Positions 43,592 to 52,649 of a stretch of DNA of 64,000 nt are shown piece by piece. The position numbers were made by a program, and so were the translations under genes. This DNA is from WJMT01 sp964599635 (GTDB lineage Bacteria; Acidobacteriota; Aminicenantia; Aminicenantales; Aminicenantaceae). Under the pieces are notes generated by a model that was not told where the DNA came from, made no database searches, and was given only the letters and a program-made list of their open reading frames with translations. Location of the stretch: contig CAZRGM010000042.1 in NCBI GenBank assembly GCA_964599635.1, positions 30,710 through 94,709 on the forward strand, given 5' to 3'. Within the stretch, counting starts at the first letter, position 1. The number at the start of each line of letters is the position of its first letter.

Positions 43592-44758
43592 TTATGAAGA
43601 AAAATATTTCCCCATCCTGTCAAAAGCTTTATGGATTTCCTCTTCAGAAACACAAAAAGACATTCTTATATGGCCTTCCCCTTTAAAGGCAATCCCTGGA
43701 GTGGTAGAAACATGGGCTTTTTGAAGCATATTGATGGCAAATGTGCGGGAATCCTGATCCTGCTTGCGGATCATCCTGGGAAACATGAGATAGGACCCTT
43801 GGGGTTTCTTGTAAGAAAAAACATACGGCAGTTCTTCCAGTCGGGAACACATGAGATCCCTTGTTTTTTGATAATGACTGCGAAACTCTTCAATGCATTT
43901 CTGCGGACCTTTCAAAGCTTCCAGCGCTGCATATTGAGACACAACCGGAGCACAAATGCACAACGGAATATGGGCTTTTTTTATCTGCTCGATCAACTCT
44001 TTGGATGTGTGAAGGTACCCAATCCTCCATCCGGTCATGGCATAAGTTTTTGTAAAAGTAAATGTACTGATCACTCGGTCCTTGATACTCTCAATAGAAC
44101 CAATGCTGAAATGTTTGATCCCATCAAATGTAAAGTACTCATAAGCTTCATCCGTTATCACCACAAGGTTATTCTTCTCAGCAATGCGAGCTATCGTACG
44201 CAGATCTTCCTCGCTGTACACAGCTCCCGTAGGATTATTGGGGGAGCTGAACAAAATAGCTTTAGTCTTCGAAGTCACCGCATCCTGAAGCCTATTGAGG
44301 TCCAGTTTAAAGCCCTGTTCTTCTAGGGTCGGAATCAGGACAGGCCTTCCAGAAGCCAATTCAACCTGTCTTATGTGGGTTGAGTATCCAGGGACAGGAA
44401 TAATAACCTCATCTCCTGGGTCTACCAATGTCATGACCGCAGCCGTCAGCCCCTCAATGGCCCCCACGGTGACCAAAACTTCTGAAGCATCCGCTGAAAT
44501 ATGATTATCGCGCTTAAGCTTTCGGGCTATCTCAACACGCAGCTCATCTAATCCAGATGACTCAGAATATCCTCCAGTCAGTCCCTTCAAAACTGCCTCT
44601 GAGGCCGCTCGGTTAATATTTTCTGGTGTACCTGAAGTGGGCCTAGCCCAAGATAAAAAGGCTACGTCCTTGACTTCCTTGGATAAAGCCGTCATTTCAT
44701 GAATGGCTGATTTTGGAATGGATACAACCTTTTTTGAAATAAGATCTTTTATTGACAT
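43592..44758 (-). CDS. Class I/II pyridoxal-phosphate aminotransferase (AspC-like)
   Basis: The 388-residue protein is a fold-type I aminotransferase. Landmarks are VTVGAIEGLTAAVMTLVDPGDEVI, the PLP-contacting SSPNNPTGAVYS and TDEAYEYF, the Schiff-base lysine K237 in TFTKTYAMTGWRIGY, and the carboxylate-binding arginine in HIRMSFCVS. The length and the NNPTG/SKTYAMTGWR-like motifs fit the aspartate aminotransferase group Igamma. Substrate choice between aspartate, aromatic and branched amino acids cannot be made. AGGAG lies before the ATG. It lies upstream of ftcD on the same strand, but a repeat element intervenes, so co-transcription is uncertain. Confidence 0.9.
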   Translation of the reverse strand: MSIKDLISKKVVSIPKSAIHEMTALSKEVKDVAFLSWARPTSGTPENINRAASEAVLKGLTGGYSESSGLDELRVEIARKLKRDNHISADASEVLVTVGAIEGLTAAVMTLVDPGDEVIIPVPGYSTHIRQVELASGRPVLIPTLEEQGFKLDLNRLQDAVTSKTKAILFSSPNNPTGAVYSEEDLRTIARIAEKNNLVVITDEAYEYFTFDGIKHFSIGSIESIKDRVISTFTFTKTYAMTGWRIGYLHTSKELIEQIKKAHIPLCICAPVVSQYAALEALKGPQKCIEEFRSHYQKTRDLMCSRLEELPYVFSYKKPQGSYLMFPRMIRKQDQDSRTFAINMLQKAHVSTTPGIAFKGEGHIRMSFCVSEEEIHKAFDRMGKYFSS

Positions 44759-44780
44759 GATAACTCCTTCTTTATAATAA

Positions 44781-44838
44781 AACCCGGACTATTCATAAAA
44801 AAAGGCAAATCGATTAACTCATGAATAGTTTAAGTCCG
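44781..44838. repeat. Minimal palindromic copy E of the intergenic element
   Basis: CGGACTATTCAT and ATGAATAGTTTAAGTCCG form an inverted pair around a short spacer with AAAAAAAGG. The left end is 22 bp from the aminotransferase start codon. Confidence 0.5.
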
Positions 44839-44917
44839 ATTAAAATTATATAGTTTTACTCATAAAAAGAAAACACGATTTTAGATATCCCAAGCTGATT
44901 AATCTGAATCTTCCAGC

Positions 44918-47200
44918 TTAAAAGGAAAACTCAAATCCAGCATAAATTGATCTGGGTCTGCTGGGCCCATAAACATATCCTGAATCTCGGTTGACTCCCT
45001 TGTCCAGATCTTTTTGATAGGCGTCAAGAAGATTGAAAGCCCCGAGAGAAACAGTCACTTTGTATTGAGAGGACAGATTGATGGGGCGGCGTAATTTTAT
45101 ATCCAATACAACAAAGGGATCGGTGGTCTCCAGTCTATCTTCAAAAATATAGCCCGCAAAGTGCGGCACCTTCATAATTCCGGTATATTCAGCTGAAGCC
45201 TCTATATTAAAAATATTTGGGTTCGTATAATTCAGTTTTGCATATCCATAAGATCTGGGGGTCCTGAAAAAATGTCTTGTATTAAAGTCAGGCTCTGGTT
45301 CCTGAAGACGGCTTCTCTGGAGAGTCCACCCCAGGGTTAATGAAAAACGATTTTTCCATCTGTATCCCATATCAAAACTAACTCCATAAGTTTTAGATTC
45401 AGATCCATTGATTCTTCCAAACACCAGTGCATTTTCTCTGGGATCATACAACTTCTTATGCAGTATAAAAGTATCCAAAAGCAAAGTATAAAAACTCTCC
45501 ACACTTAATTGAATCAAATTCTGTCCGAACTCTCTGCCGTAGTCAAGACCCGTACTGAGGCTGTAAGAACGTTCCTCTTTCAAATCCGGAGAATTATCAA
45601 TGATCATCCCTTCCCCCCCTACTTGAGTGATATGCAGGTCTTCATCAAAAATCTGCGGAGCTCTGTATCCTGTCGATAAAGTCGTTCTCCAGCCCAGCTC
45701 TGAACTGAAATTGACCAATACACTCATCCGCGGGATAAAAATAAGATGATCTAAAACAGAATGCTTGCTAACCCTTAATCCAGTAAGCAGAGAAAAAGTT
45801 TGACTGAGGCTCAAGTCATCCTGGATAAAAAGACCCAGCTCATTATACTCATCCTCAATCATCCGGTCATAACCCAAGGCTCTATCCGTAAGGTCTTCTC
45901 CCTTGTATTGAGCCCCCAGGGTGAATAGATGAGATCCAGATTGATAATTGATCTGGCTGTTTAAAAACAGGATTGGATTTTGAGTGTTCCCATAAGCTTG
46001 GAGATCCTTATGAGAGCCATAATAAGTTTCTCTTTTTGCATCCAAATAGGAAAGAGAAACATTGTAATAAAGATTCTCTCTCAAATAATGATCCCAATCC
46101 ACAGAAAGGTTTACCAAATCTGATTTTATCCATTCCGCAAGATTGGCTTCATGAGGAGGTTTCTCAAACAAGTCTCCTCCTCTTCTGTCCTCAAAAATGC
46201 GGAAAAAACTCAGCTTGAGTTTCCCTTTAATCCCTGGAAAATGATTGTAAAAATCGATCCCAAAGGAAGTGTCATCAAGGGATCCTAACTCCGAAAAATT
46301 ATCTCCATCCAGATCAACCGGTCTCCTGTTTTTATAATTGGCAAACAAAAAGGCTTTGGTGTTCTCACTCTCGCTGACCAGACTGCTTCGAAAGCCAATA
46401 TTAGAGAATGGATTACCTGAAATGGACTCCTGATGCATATTGATGAGGGTTAAATTTGACTTGGGTTCTCTGGTTATGACATTGATCACTCCCGCAACGG
46501 CATTTCCTCCGTATAAGGCAGATCCCCCTCCTTTGACCACTTCAATCCGATCCAGCATTTCTGAAGGAATCTGCTCCAATCCATACACTCCTATCATGGA
46601 AGAAAAAATGGGAGAATTATTAATAAGGACCTGAGAGTATTTTCCCTCCATACCATTTATACGAACCTGGGTGAAGTTGCAGTTCTGACATTTGTTTTCC
46701 ACTCTAATTCCTGTCGTCAGAGAGAGAGATTCTGCAAGATTTTGAGACTGCTTATTTTTAATGTCAGTCTGAGTGATGATTTCAGTCTTTACCGGCACTT
46801 CAGAATATAATCTCTGTGTCCTGGTTGCTGTGACGACAATCTCCTCAGATAATTTTTTTGAAAGAATGATATGAAAATCACTCCGATCGCTTTCAAGATT
46901 GATTGAATCTGAAATATAATCCATATATCCTTCCCTATACACTTCCACATGGTAACTACCTGGTTTTATGCTTGTTATCTGAAAGCGTCCGTATGAGTCT
47001 GTCTTGACAGATATTCCTAACTCAGGTATCAAAATGAGCGCCCCAACGACGGGTTCATTCTGCATATCTTCAACTTTTCCTTCCAAACTCACCAAATTCC
47101 CAAGCTCCTGCCTTCGCTGCATTCTTTGCTGCTGAGCATAAGTTAGAGAAGTGAAAAGTGAAAACAAAACCAAAGTTAATATAATGTGTCTAAATCTCAT
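44918..47200 (-). CDS. TonB-dependent receptor (BtuB/heme-type) with CxxC in the plug
   Basis: The start is placed at the ATG at 47200, with GAGGA seven to eleven bases upstream, not at the GTG four codons earlier. The 760-residue protein has a signal peptide ending near TYAQQQ. A short carboxypeptidase-regulatory domain (about 30-110) precedes the TonB-box-like EEIVVTATRTQRL. The plug carries VENKCQNCNFTQVRINGMEG and the conserved EVVKGGGSALYGGNAVAGVINVIT. The barrel ends RSIYAGFEFSF. The plug type is that of cobalamin, heme or metal-chelate receptors. The CxxC in the plug is unusual but recurs in a subset of such receptors. A small CPxC secreted gene lies just upstream, which suggests metal-related uptake. 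Confidence 0.88.
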   Translation of the reverse strand: MRFRHIILTLVLFSLFTSLTYAQQQRMQRRQELGNLVSLEGKVEDMQNEPVVGALILIPELGISVKTDSYGRFQITSIKPGSYHVEVYREGYMDYISDSINLESDRSDFHIILSKKLSEEIVVTATRTQRLYSEVPVKTEIITQTDIKNKQSQNLAESLSLTTGIRVENKCQNCNFTQVRINGMEGKYSQVLINNSPIFSSMIGVYGLEQIPSEMLDRIEVVKGGGSALYGGNAVAGVINVITREPKSNLTLINMHQESISGNPFSNIGFRSSLVSESENTKAFLFANYKNRRPVDLDGDNFSELGSLDDTSFGIDFYNHFPGIKGKLKLSFFRIFEDRRGGDLFEKPPHEANLAEWIKSDLVNLSVDWDHYLRENLYYNVSLSYLDAKRETYYGSHKDLQAYGNTQNPILFLNSQINYQSGSHLFTLGAQYKGEDLTDRALGYDRMIEDEYNELGLFIQDDLSLSQTFSLLTGLRVSKHSVLDHLIFIPRMSVLVNFSSELGWRTTLSTGYRAPQIFDEDLHITQVGGEGMIIDNSPDLKEERSYSLSTGLDYGREFGQNLIQLSVESFYTLLLDTFILHKKLYDPRENALVFGRINGSESKTYGVSFDMGYRWKNRFSLTLGWTLQRSRLQEPEPDFNTRHFFRTPRSYGYAKLNYTNPNIFNIEASAEYTGIMKVPHFAGYIFEDRLETTDPFVVLDIKLRRPINLSSQYKVTVSLGAFNLLDAYQKDLDKGVNRDSGYVYGPSRPRSIYAGFEFSF

Positions 47201-47294
47201 CTTTTTCCTCACGATTGGTTAACCCTTTACTGGGGATGGCTTCACTGAAAAGCCTTGTCACAATACGAAACTTAAATCCAAAAAAAGGGAAATT

Positions 47295-47579
47295 TTATGA
47301 TTGAGGAGGAGAACGAGAGAAAGGATGGACAGCTAGAATATTGACATAATGAGAACTTTGAATGGTCTGCAGGAAACCGATGACTGAGAGCTGAGGCAGA
47401 ATAAAGAAATTTATTTGACTGATGGTCAGCGAAGAATGCATAAATTGACAAGCCGGGCAATCCCTCTCTTCAGTCAGGGTTTCTTCTGTATGGAAAAAAT
47501 TGATAAAAAGAGTCACAGAAAAGAAGATAAAAAGAAATGTTAAATTTAAATATTTTCTTTTTCTTCCTTTTATGAACAT
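47295..47579 (-). CDS. Small exported CPxC protein upstream of the TonB receptor
   Basis: The 94-residue protein has a basic start, a hydrophobic segment (residues 11-30) and then RDCPACQFMHSS, a CPxC motif followed by a histidine. It ends HPFSRSPPQ. Short hydrophobic proteins with a C-P-x-C-x(3-5)-H motif and a terminal SRxPP are often found beside TonB receptors in this kind of genome; this comparison is from memory. It lies 94 bases before the receptor on the same strand, probably co-transcribed. A role in metal handling is inferred from the Cys/His pattern alone. Confidence 0.6.
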   Translation of the reverse strand: MFIKGRKRKYLNLTFLFIFFSVTLFINFFHTEETLTEERDCPACQFMHSSLTISQINFFILPQLSVIGFLQTIQSSHYVNILAVHPFSRSPPQS

Positions 47580-47681
47580 TTTTAATATATTCTAACAAAA
47601 TAGATTCAAATTGACAAACTCATTCTTTCTCTTCAGACGCAGCTAAAAAAACTGTAGGGATAAAAACATCACTAAGAAAAC

Positions 47682-47757
47682 TGGTAGCGCTACGGGGATT
47701 CGAACCCCGGTTTGATGGCTGAGAACCACCCGTCCTAGTCCCCTAGACGATAGCGCC
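47682..47757 (-). tRNA. tRNA-Glu (CTC), CCA encoded
   Basis: Read on the minus strand the acceptor is ggcgcta/tagcgct (with a G-U first pair), the D stem gtct/ggac, the anticodon stem ggtgg/ccatc with loop ttctcag and anticodon CTC, and the T stem cgggg/ccccg around TTCGAAT. The discriminator is A and CCA is encoded at 47682-47684. Confidence 0.93.
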
Positions 47758-48168
47758 ATCTAAAATGAATCCAAAAAATAACAGATTTATTTCCCCATGT
47801 CAATTTCATCATCGAGAGGGGTGAGATAACCTCTCCTGATTTCACCCCTTAAATCCTCTAATGAGATGATTGACTCAGAACTCCCCTGATGCCATCATGT
47901 TAACAATAATAAATTATTCCCGATTATCGAGGAGGGCCTTTCCAAGGCATTCGAAAGAATCTCAACGAGGATTCCTCTCGGGGCCCTCCTCTCTAAACCA
48001 TTCAGATAAAGAGAAAAAAGGCCTCCTTTTTACCACGATATATAGGTCTCTTTTTTTTTAAATACCATATATGGGACACATAGTCAATCTTTTTTTATTC
48101 TTCTCTATCTTCCTATTATCTAAAATCACACAGGGCTCGATCAAATCTTTCTTAAGAAGGAGCGGTTA
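47758..48168. other. 411-bp intergenic region with a long hairpin
   Basis: No gene is credible here; a 63-codon frame at 47870 has no motif or ribosome site. The main feature is the inverted repeat at 47929-47991. The rest is AT-rich with a T8 run near 48050. Confidence 0.5.
47929..47991. ncRNA. Structured element: 10-bp G+C-rich stem with a folded 43-base interior
   Basis: GAGGAGGGCC (47929-47938) and GGCCCTCCTC (47982-47991) pair perfectly. The interior can form a small second hairpin (GAATC...GATTC around 47957-47974). No T run follows directly, so it is not a standard terminator. It could be an RNA element or a protein-binding palindrome. Confidence 0.35.
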
Positions 48169-49848
48169 TTAAGAGACTCTTTTGATGATGACAAGAGTCA
48201 TATCATCCACTTGATCGGAGCCAGATGTGAATGAATCGACTTCTTCATGAATCTTATCCAAAAGCTTTGGCGCAGACAATTTGGAGTGATTTCGTAAAGA
48301 TTTTATGAGTCCCTCCTCTTCGAATTCTTTATTTTCCTTATTTCTGCTTTCCGTAATTCCATCAGTAAAAAGAATGGCTATATCTCCAGGGCTTAAAGTC
48401 ACTTTTCTTATTTCATAAACCTGGGAAGGAAACATTCCCAAGCATAAACCGCAGCTTTCTAAACGTTGGATTCCCCCTTTTTTATCGAGTATTAATGGAG
48501 GATTATGTCCGGCATTGATATATTTTAACTCACCGCTTTTTTTATCAAGCTCACAAAAGAAAAACGTAATAAAGCTATTGATAGGAGAGCTGTTGTATAC
48601 AAAATCGTTCAGTTTTGCAGCCATTTTGTCTAATTTATATTGAGGATTGATATCCGAATGAAGAGCGGCTCTTAAAGAGGCCATGAGAAGGGAAGCACTG
48701 ACTCCTTTCCCAGAAACATCAGCAACAATAATCCCCAAGCGTGAAGGATCAATAGAGATAAAATCATAATAATCCCCCCCGACTTGATAACAGGGGATGT
48801 TGCTGCCGGCAATCTCAAATTTTTCACAACTTGGATTTTTCTTTGGAAGAAAGTCTTTCTGAATTTGGGCAGCTAAAGAAAGCTCCCTTTCAATTCTTTC
48901 TTTTTCGATGGATTGGTCGATAAGTTTAGCGTTTTCAATCTTGATCGCAGCCAAATTGGACAAAAGGGTCAACAATCTCAGGTCCTCATCAGAGAATTTA
49001 TCAAGAATGGATATTCGGTCAGAATAGATGATCCCGATAATCTCTTTATTATTCCATAAAGGTACACACATTGCAGAATGGATGTTTAAGTTGATGACAC
49101 TCTCCTGAGCTTTGAAACGTGTATCAGCTTGGACATCAGAAGCCAGAACCGCAGAATGTTTATTGACAACCATATTGATAATACTCTGGCTCAGTTGAAT
49201 CCTCTGATTTATAAGCTTCTTGTTATTGATCCGAACTACTTTTGAAACGAGTTGAGCAGGATTGCCTTCTTTCAGCATCATAATTCCTCTGTCCATAGGA
49301 AGATTCTCATTTATTAGATCCATTATGTGCTCTAAGAGTTCATTTAAAGGCATATGAAGAACCAGGGCCTTGCTGACTTCGCTTAGGGCAGAGAAAGATC
49401 TGTGTTCTGATTTAAGCCTTTCTATATCAAAAGGCTTTGCCGCAGCTTTTTTTATTGTTGTGCTGATATCAGACTTCTTCAGAATATCTTTCAGATTCAT
49501 GACGGTGTTTATATTTGCAGAGGAGGATGGGTCATCAGTGACTTCAACATTTGTCGAAAGCTCCTTATCGAAGATAATTCTTGTAGAACCGATAAGGATT
49601 TCATCTCCTTTATTAAGCTCCGTCTCAGATAAAATTTTATGACCGTTCAGAAAAGTTCCATTTTTGCTGTCGTTATCTCGAATCGAATACCCTGTTTCTG
49701 AAGAATAAACAAAGGCATGATGCCCGGAACTAAACGGATCATGAATGGAAATATCATTGTCAGCAGACCTCCCTACAGAGACCTTCTGCTTCTTGAGAGG
49801 AAAACGGAAAAATTCTCCCTTTTTTGAATAAACATAGAGTATTGACAT
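48169..49848 (-). CDS. FHA-GAF-SpoIIE (PP2C-type) serine phosphatase
   Basis: The 559-residue protein has three domains. An FHA domain (about 15-95) shows SVGRSADNDISIHDP and NGTFLNGHKI, and binds phosphothreonine by family. A GAF sensor domain (about 155-310) follows. A PP2C/SpoIIE/RsbU phosphatase (about 350-558) has the metal aspartates in GGDYYDF, VADVSGKG, LFTDGITE and SDQVDDMTLV, all intact. Such proteins dephosphorylate STAS anti-sigma antagonists. A STAS gene (55178-55525) and an RsbW-like kinase gene (59089-59538) lie further along on the same strand. No signal peptide is seen. It is 52 bases downstream of the transporter-HEAT gene and probably co-transcribed with it. Confidence 0.92.
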   Translation of the reverse strand: MSILYVYSKKGEFFRFPLKKQKVSVGRSADNDISIHDPFSSGHHAFVYSSETGYSIRDNDSKNGTFLNGHKILSETELNKGDEILIGSTRIIFDKELSTNVEVTDDPSSSANINTVMNLKDILKKSDISTTIKKAAAKPFDIERLKSEHRSFSALSEVSKALVLHMPLNELLEHIMDLINENLPMDRGIMMLKEGNPAQLVSKVVRINNKKLINQRIQLSQSIINMVVNKHSAVLASDVQADTRFKAQESVINLNIHSAMCVPLWNNKEIIGIIYSDRISILDKFSDEDLRLLTLLSNLAAIKIENAKLIDQSIEKERIERELSLAAQIQKDFLPKKNPSCEKFEIAGSNIPCYQVGGDYYDFISIDPSRLGIIVADVSGKGVSASLLMASLRAALHSDINPQYKLDKMAAKLNDFVYNSSPINSFITFFFCELDKKSGELKYINAGHNPPLILDKKGGIQRLESCGLCLGMFPSQVYEIRKVTLSPGDIAILFTDGITESRNKENKEFEEEGLIKSLRNHSKLSAPKLLDKIHEEVDSFTSGSDQVDDMTLVIIKRVS

Positions 49849-49900
49849 TGGATTTTAGTGTTTTGATTATAATATTAAAAGGCAAAAGATTTCAAGAAAA

Positions 49901-52384
49901 CTAGGTTTTTTCTAAATCTATAAGCATTTTTTGACATTTTCTGACTTTATCTTCAAAAGGAATATCATCGATCAAGGGCAGAAGAAACTCCTTTATTTCT
50001 TTTCTTAACATGTTGTCAAGAAGCTCGATAGAATAATCTATTAATTTTTTTGTTCCGGTACAAATGTTTTGATAGGCTCTCATGATATCTTCCCTGGAAT
50101 AAATTAGACTTATCAATTCAAAAATATGTTTGAGAGAGCGAGCTAAATCATTTTCTAAATCTGTAACCAAAGGCTCTTTTTTCTCTTCTGCCATTAAGTC
50201 ATGCATTTCTATCAAAATCAGGTAACTTTCTTTTATTTTCTGAATTATCTCAGGCAGTATGATCTCTCTCTGAAACATAAGTTGTGAGTTATTAGATCTC
50301 ATTTTATATAGAGCTTCGATTATTTCATCCTCTACATCTTTTCTCCCTCTTTTTAATTCTAAAGCTAATAAATCGGATGCTCTTTGAGAACCTATTCTTA
50401 CAAGGATATCAGGAATGGTTTTTCGTATATGAACATTTTCTTCAGAGTCCCCCAAATAATCCTTTAACGTTCCTATTATCTTAACTCCATATTCTACCAA
50501 GGCCTGGCTGGCTATTTGACGGGCAGTTGGCTTGCTCAACTGCTGAATAATGAGATGGACAAGCTCCCTTCTTCTTAACCTTCCCGCACTCTCAATGGCA
50601 TATCTACTGACTTCTGGCGACTCATCCCTAAGCAGTTTACCAAGATTATTGATGAGGTTTGAGGTTGGCTTCATCATTCCCAGGGCTTTGGCTGCTTCCA
50701 TCCTGGATACCTCTGTCTCCCTGTTTGGTTCATTCACAATCATATCGATCTTTTCCTGCATGAGCTCCTGATAGACATTCAGGGACATGATTTCCTTAAT
50801 TTGAGTGTCAAGGCTATCATCTTCCAGAGCATCATCAATTTCTGGAATTAATACTTCTCCATCCAATTCTAGAAGTGCGTCCATGGAACCAGCTCTTATT
50901 TCGTCAGATTTATATGAGATTATCTTTTTCAGTTCAGGGCTCATCCCTTTTCTTTTAACGAGGTCGAAAAGATTCATAGCATATAAAACCGAACTCCTTT
51001 CTCTGCTTTGAATCGTATCAAAGACCAGCTTTGTCATGTCAATATCAATATTCTCACTTACAAATTTATCAGCATCCTGCCATTTAATCTTCAAGTTTTT
51101 CTTTACAATAGTTACATATTCTCTGGTAATCATTAGATTGAACAGAATCCAAAAAAGGATAACAGCCATCGTGACGAAACTAATTTGTTTTAAATTAAAA
51201 TGAAGGACTGTAAAAAACAGAAGAATAAGAAGGGCTCCCAAGCCTTTAGCAAACTTGTTCACGAACATATCGATGAATACTTTAGCTCTATATTTAATGT
51301 CAGGAGGAATTGGGATGTACAGCAGCTCCCTGACAGATTGACTGAGTGAATGAGCTAGGCTTTTATCAGTACCTTTGATGATGACAGCCCAATAAATCAA
51401 CGGAATGATAGGCACCAATAGAATGGCACCAGAGCAGATTAATAAAAACAAGGGGGCAATCAAAAGAGCGATACGGATTCCAAAATTTTTCAGGATGCGG
51501 TTGGTCAATAAAATATGAAACAAAGAGGAAAAAATAAGCAATACTGTAAAAAAAGTGCCCAGAAAAGTAGTCCTCAAATCCGTATTTTCATATGTCATTT
51601 TAATGATAGTGTTAAACTGAAAATCAATCAGAGTCGTTACAATAATAGCCGCAGTCATAATTCCGCTCATGATCATTAAATGACGATTCTTTTTTAGCTG
51701 GTGAAAACTCTTGATGTAACCAACCTTTGGTTTAATCTCCTTATTTGATATCTCAGGCTCTTCTCTTTTTTCTTTTCGAATAACTTGATGAACAAGCTTG
51801 ACGATTAACAAACAAAATGCCAGTAAAATAGGGCAGGCTAAGAGCAGGTTTTCGGTTCCAAAGCTTTTTGCCAAAAAAGTGGCAAGAAGAGATCCTGCAA
51901 TCCCACCTAAAAGCCCCCCGCTGACTAAAAACCCAACCAATCTTCTTGCTTGTCGAGGATTATAGATATCATTGACTAAAATCCAGAATTGTGTGACCGA
52001 AGTTACCGTAAATATATCTGCCCAAAACCAGTAAATCATAGAAAGCCACGGCCATTGGAGTTTAAAGAGAAGCCAAAATAGGAGTAAATTAGAAATAAAA
52101 AAAGCCAAACTGATAGATATGTACAGCTCCCTCTTCATGGCATGCAGCAACTTATAGTTTAAAGAGATCACAAAGCCCATAAGAAGAGCCGTTAAAAGAT
52201 AGGCAAAAGGAAGCTCATCAGGATTAAGCCATTTCAGAAAAAGAGAAATTTTAACAGGTTTAATAATGTAGGCGGAAGAAGTGATTAAAAAGAAATAAAA
52301 AAATAACAGCACACAGGATAAAGTTTCTTCCGGTCTAGCATCAACAAAGCGTGATAAAATTTTGTGAGTTTGGCTCTTTCTCAT
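49901..52384 (-). CDS. NTT/TLC-like major-facilitator protein fused to HEAT repeats (copy 2)
   Basis: The 827-residue protein has about twelve membrane segments in residues 1-430 and a soluble half with HEAT-like repeats (about 450-700) and a helical end. Landmarks shared with the nucleotide transporter (ADP/ATP, TLC) family are YIIKPVK near the first helix, TQFWILVNDIYNPRQARRL, GSLLATF, and KGTDKSLAHSLSQSVRELLYIPIP before FIDMFVNKFAKG. Transport of nucleotides is not proven by these motifs. The soluble part has SVLYAMNLFDL, SDEIRAGSMDALLEL, ESPEVSRYAIESAGRLRRRELV. It is a close paralogue of the next gene. A repeat element ends two bases before its ATG and supplies the upstream AGG. Confidence 0.82.
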   Translation of the reverse strand: MRKSQTHKILSRFVDARPEETLSCVLLFFYFFLITSSAYIIKPVKISLFLKWLNPDELPFAYLLTALLMGFVISLNYKLLHAMKRELYISISLAFFISNLLLFWLLFKLQWPWLSMIYWFWADIFTVTSVTQFWILVNDIYNPRQARRLVGFLVSGGLLGGIAGSLLATFLAKSFGTENLLLACPILLAFCLLIVKLVHQVIRKEKREEPEISNKEIKPKVGYIKSFHQLKKNRHLMIMSGIMTAAIIVTTLIDFQFNTIIKMTYENTDLRTTFLGTFFTVLLIFSSLFHILLTNRILKNFGIRIALLIAPLFLLICSGAILLVPIIPLIYWAVIIKGTDKSLAHSLSQSVRELLYIPIPPDIKYRAKVFIDMFVNKFAKGLGALLILLFFTVLHFNLKQISFVTMAVILFWILFNLMITREYVTIVKKNLKIKWQDADKFVSENIDIDMTKLVFDTIQSRERSSVLYAMNLFDLVKRKGMSPELKKIISYKSDEIRAGSMDALLELDGEVLIPEIDDALEDDSLDTQIKEIMSLNVYQELMQEKIDMIVNEPNRETEVSRMEAAKALGMMKPTSNLINNLGKLLRDESPEVSRYAIESAGRLRRRELVHLIIQQLSKPTARQIASQALVEYGVKIIGTLKDYLGDSEENVHIRKTIPDILVRIGSQRASDLLALELKRGRKDVEDEIIEALYKMRSNNSQLMFQREIILPEIIQKIKESYLILIEMHDLMAEEKKEPLVTDLENDLARSLKHIFELISLIYSREDIMRAYQNICTGTKKLIDYSIELLDNMLRKEIKEFLLPLIDDIPFEDKVRKCQKMLIDLEKT

Positions 52385-52386
52385 AC

Positions 52387-52644
52387 TAACCTGACCTATT
52401 CATAAAAAAATGGCGATTAAAATTAAAATACAAACAGAAAAAATGTTCAAGACATTGTTCTTGAAAAAATCCTGCCTATCGTTGAAAATAAATTAATCAT
52501 GAAAACATCGCCATTTTTTTACCATTGAGGCAAGTCGATCTCATTGCATCTGCTTCGTACCAGGGCATTCGTAGTGAAAGACCACGACTTCATGCCCTGC
52601 GCCTTGCATCTGCAGCAACCTCGGCTTGTGAACAACCCAGGCTA
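52387..52644. repeat. Intergenic inverted-repeat element, copy C (258 bp, core inverted)
   Basis: The ends taacctgacctattca (52387-52402) and tgaacaacccaggcta (52629-52644) are inverted. The inner 13-bp arms are identical to those of copy A (52403-52415 and 52509-52521) and enclose a core of exactly 93 bp. The reverse complement of that core aligns gaplessly with the copy A core at about three bases in four. The element lies between two paralogous transporter-HEAT genes. Confidence 0.85.
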
Positions 52645-52649
52645 ATAAT

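Noticed and set aside
47870..48061. 63-codon frame between tRNA-Glu and the phosphatase
   Set aside because: No motif, no ribosome site, and it overlaps the hairpin.
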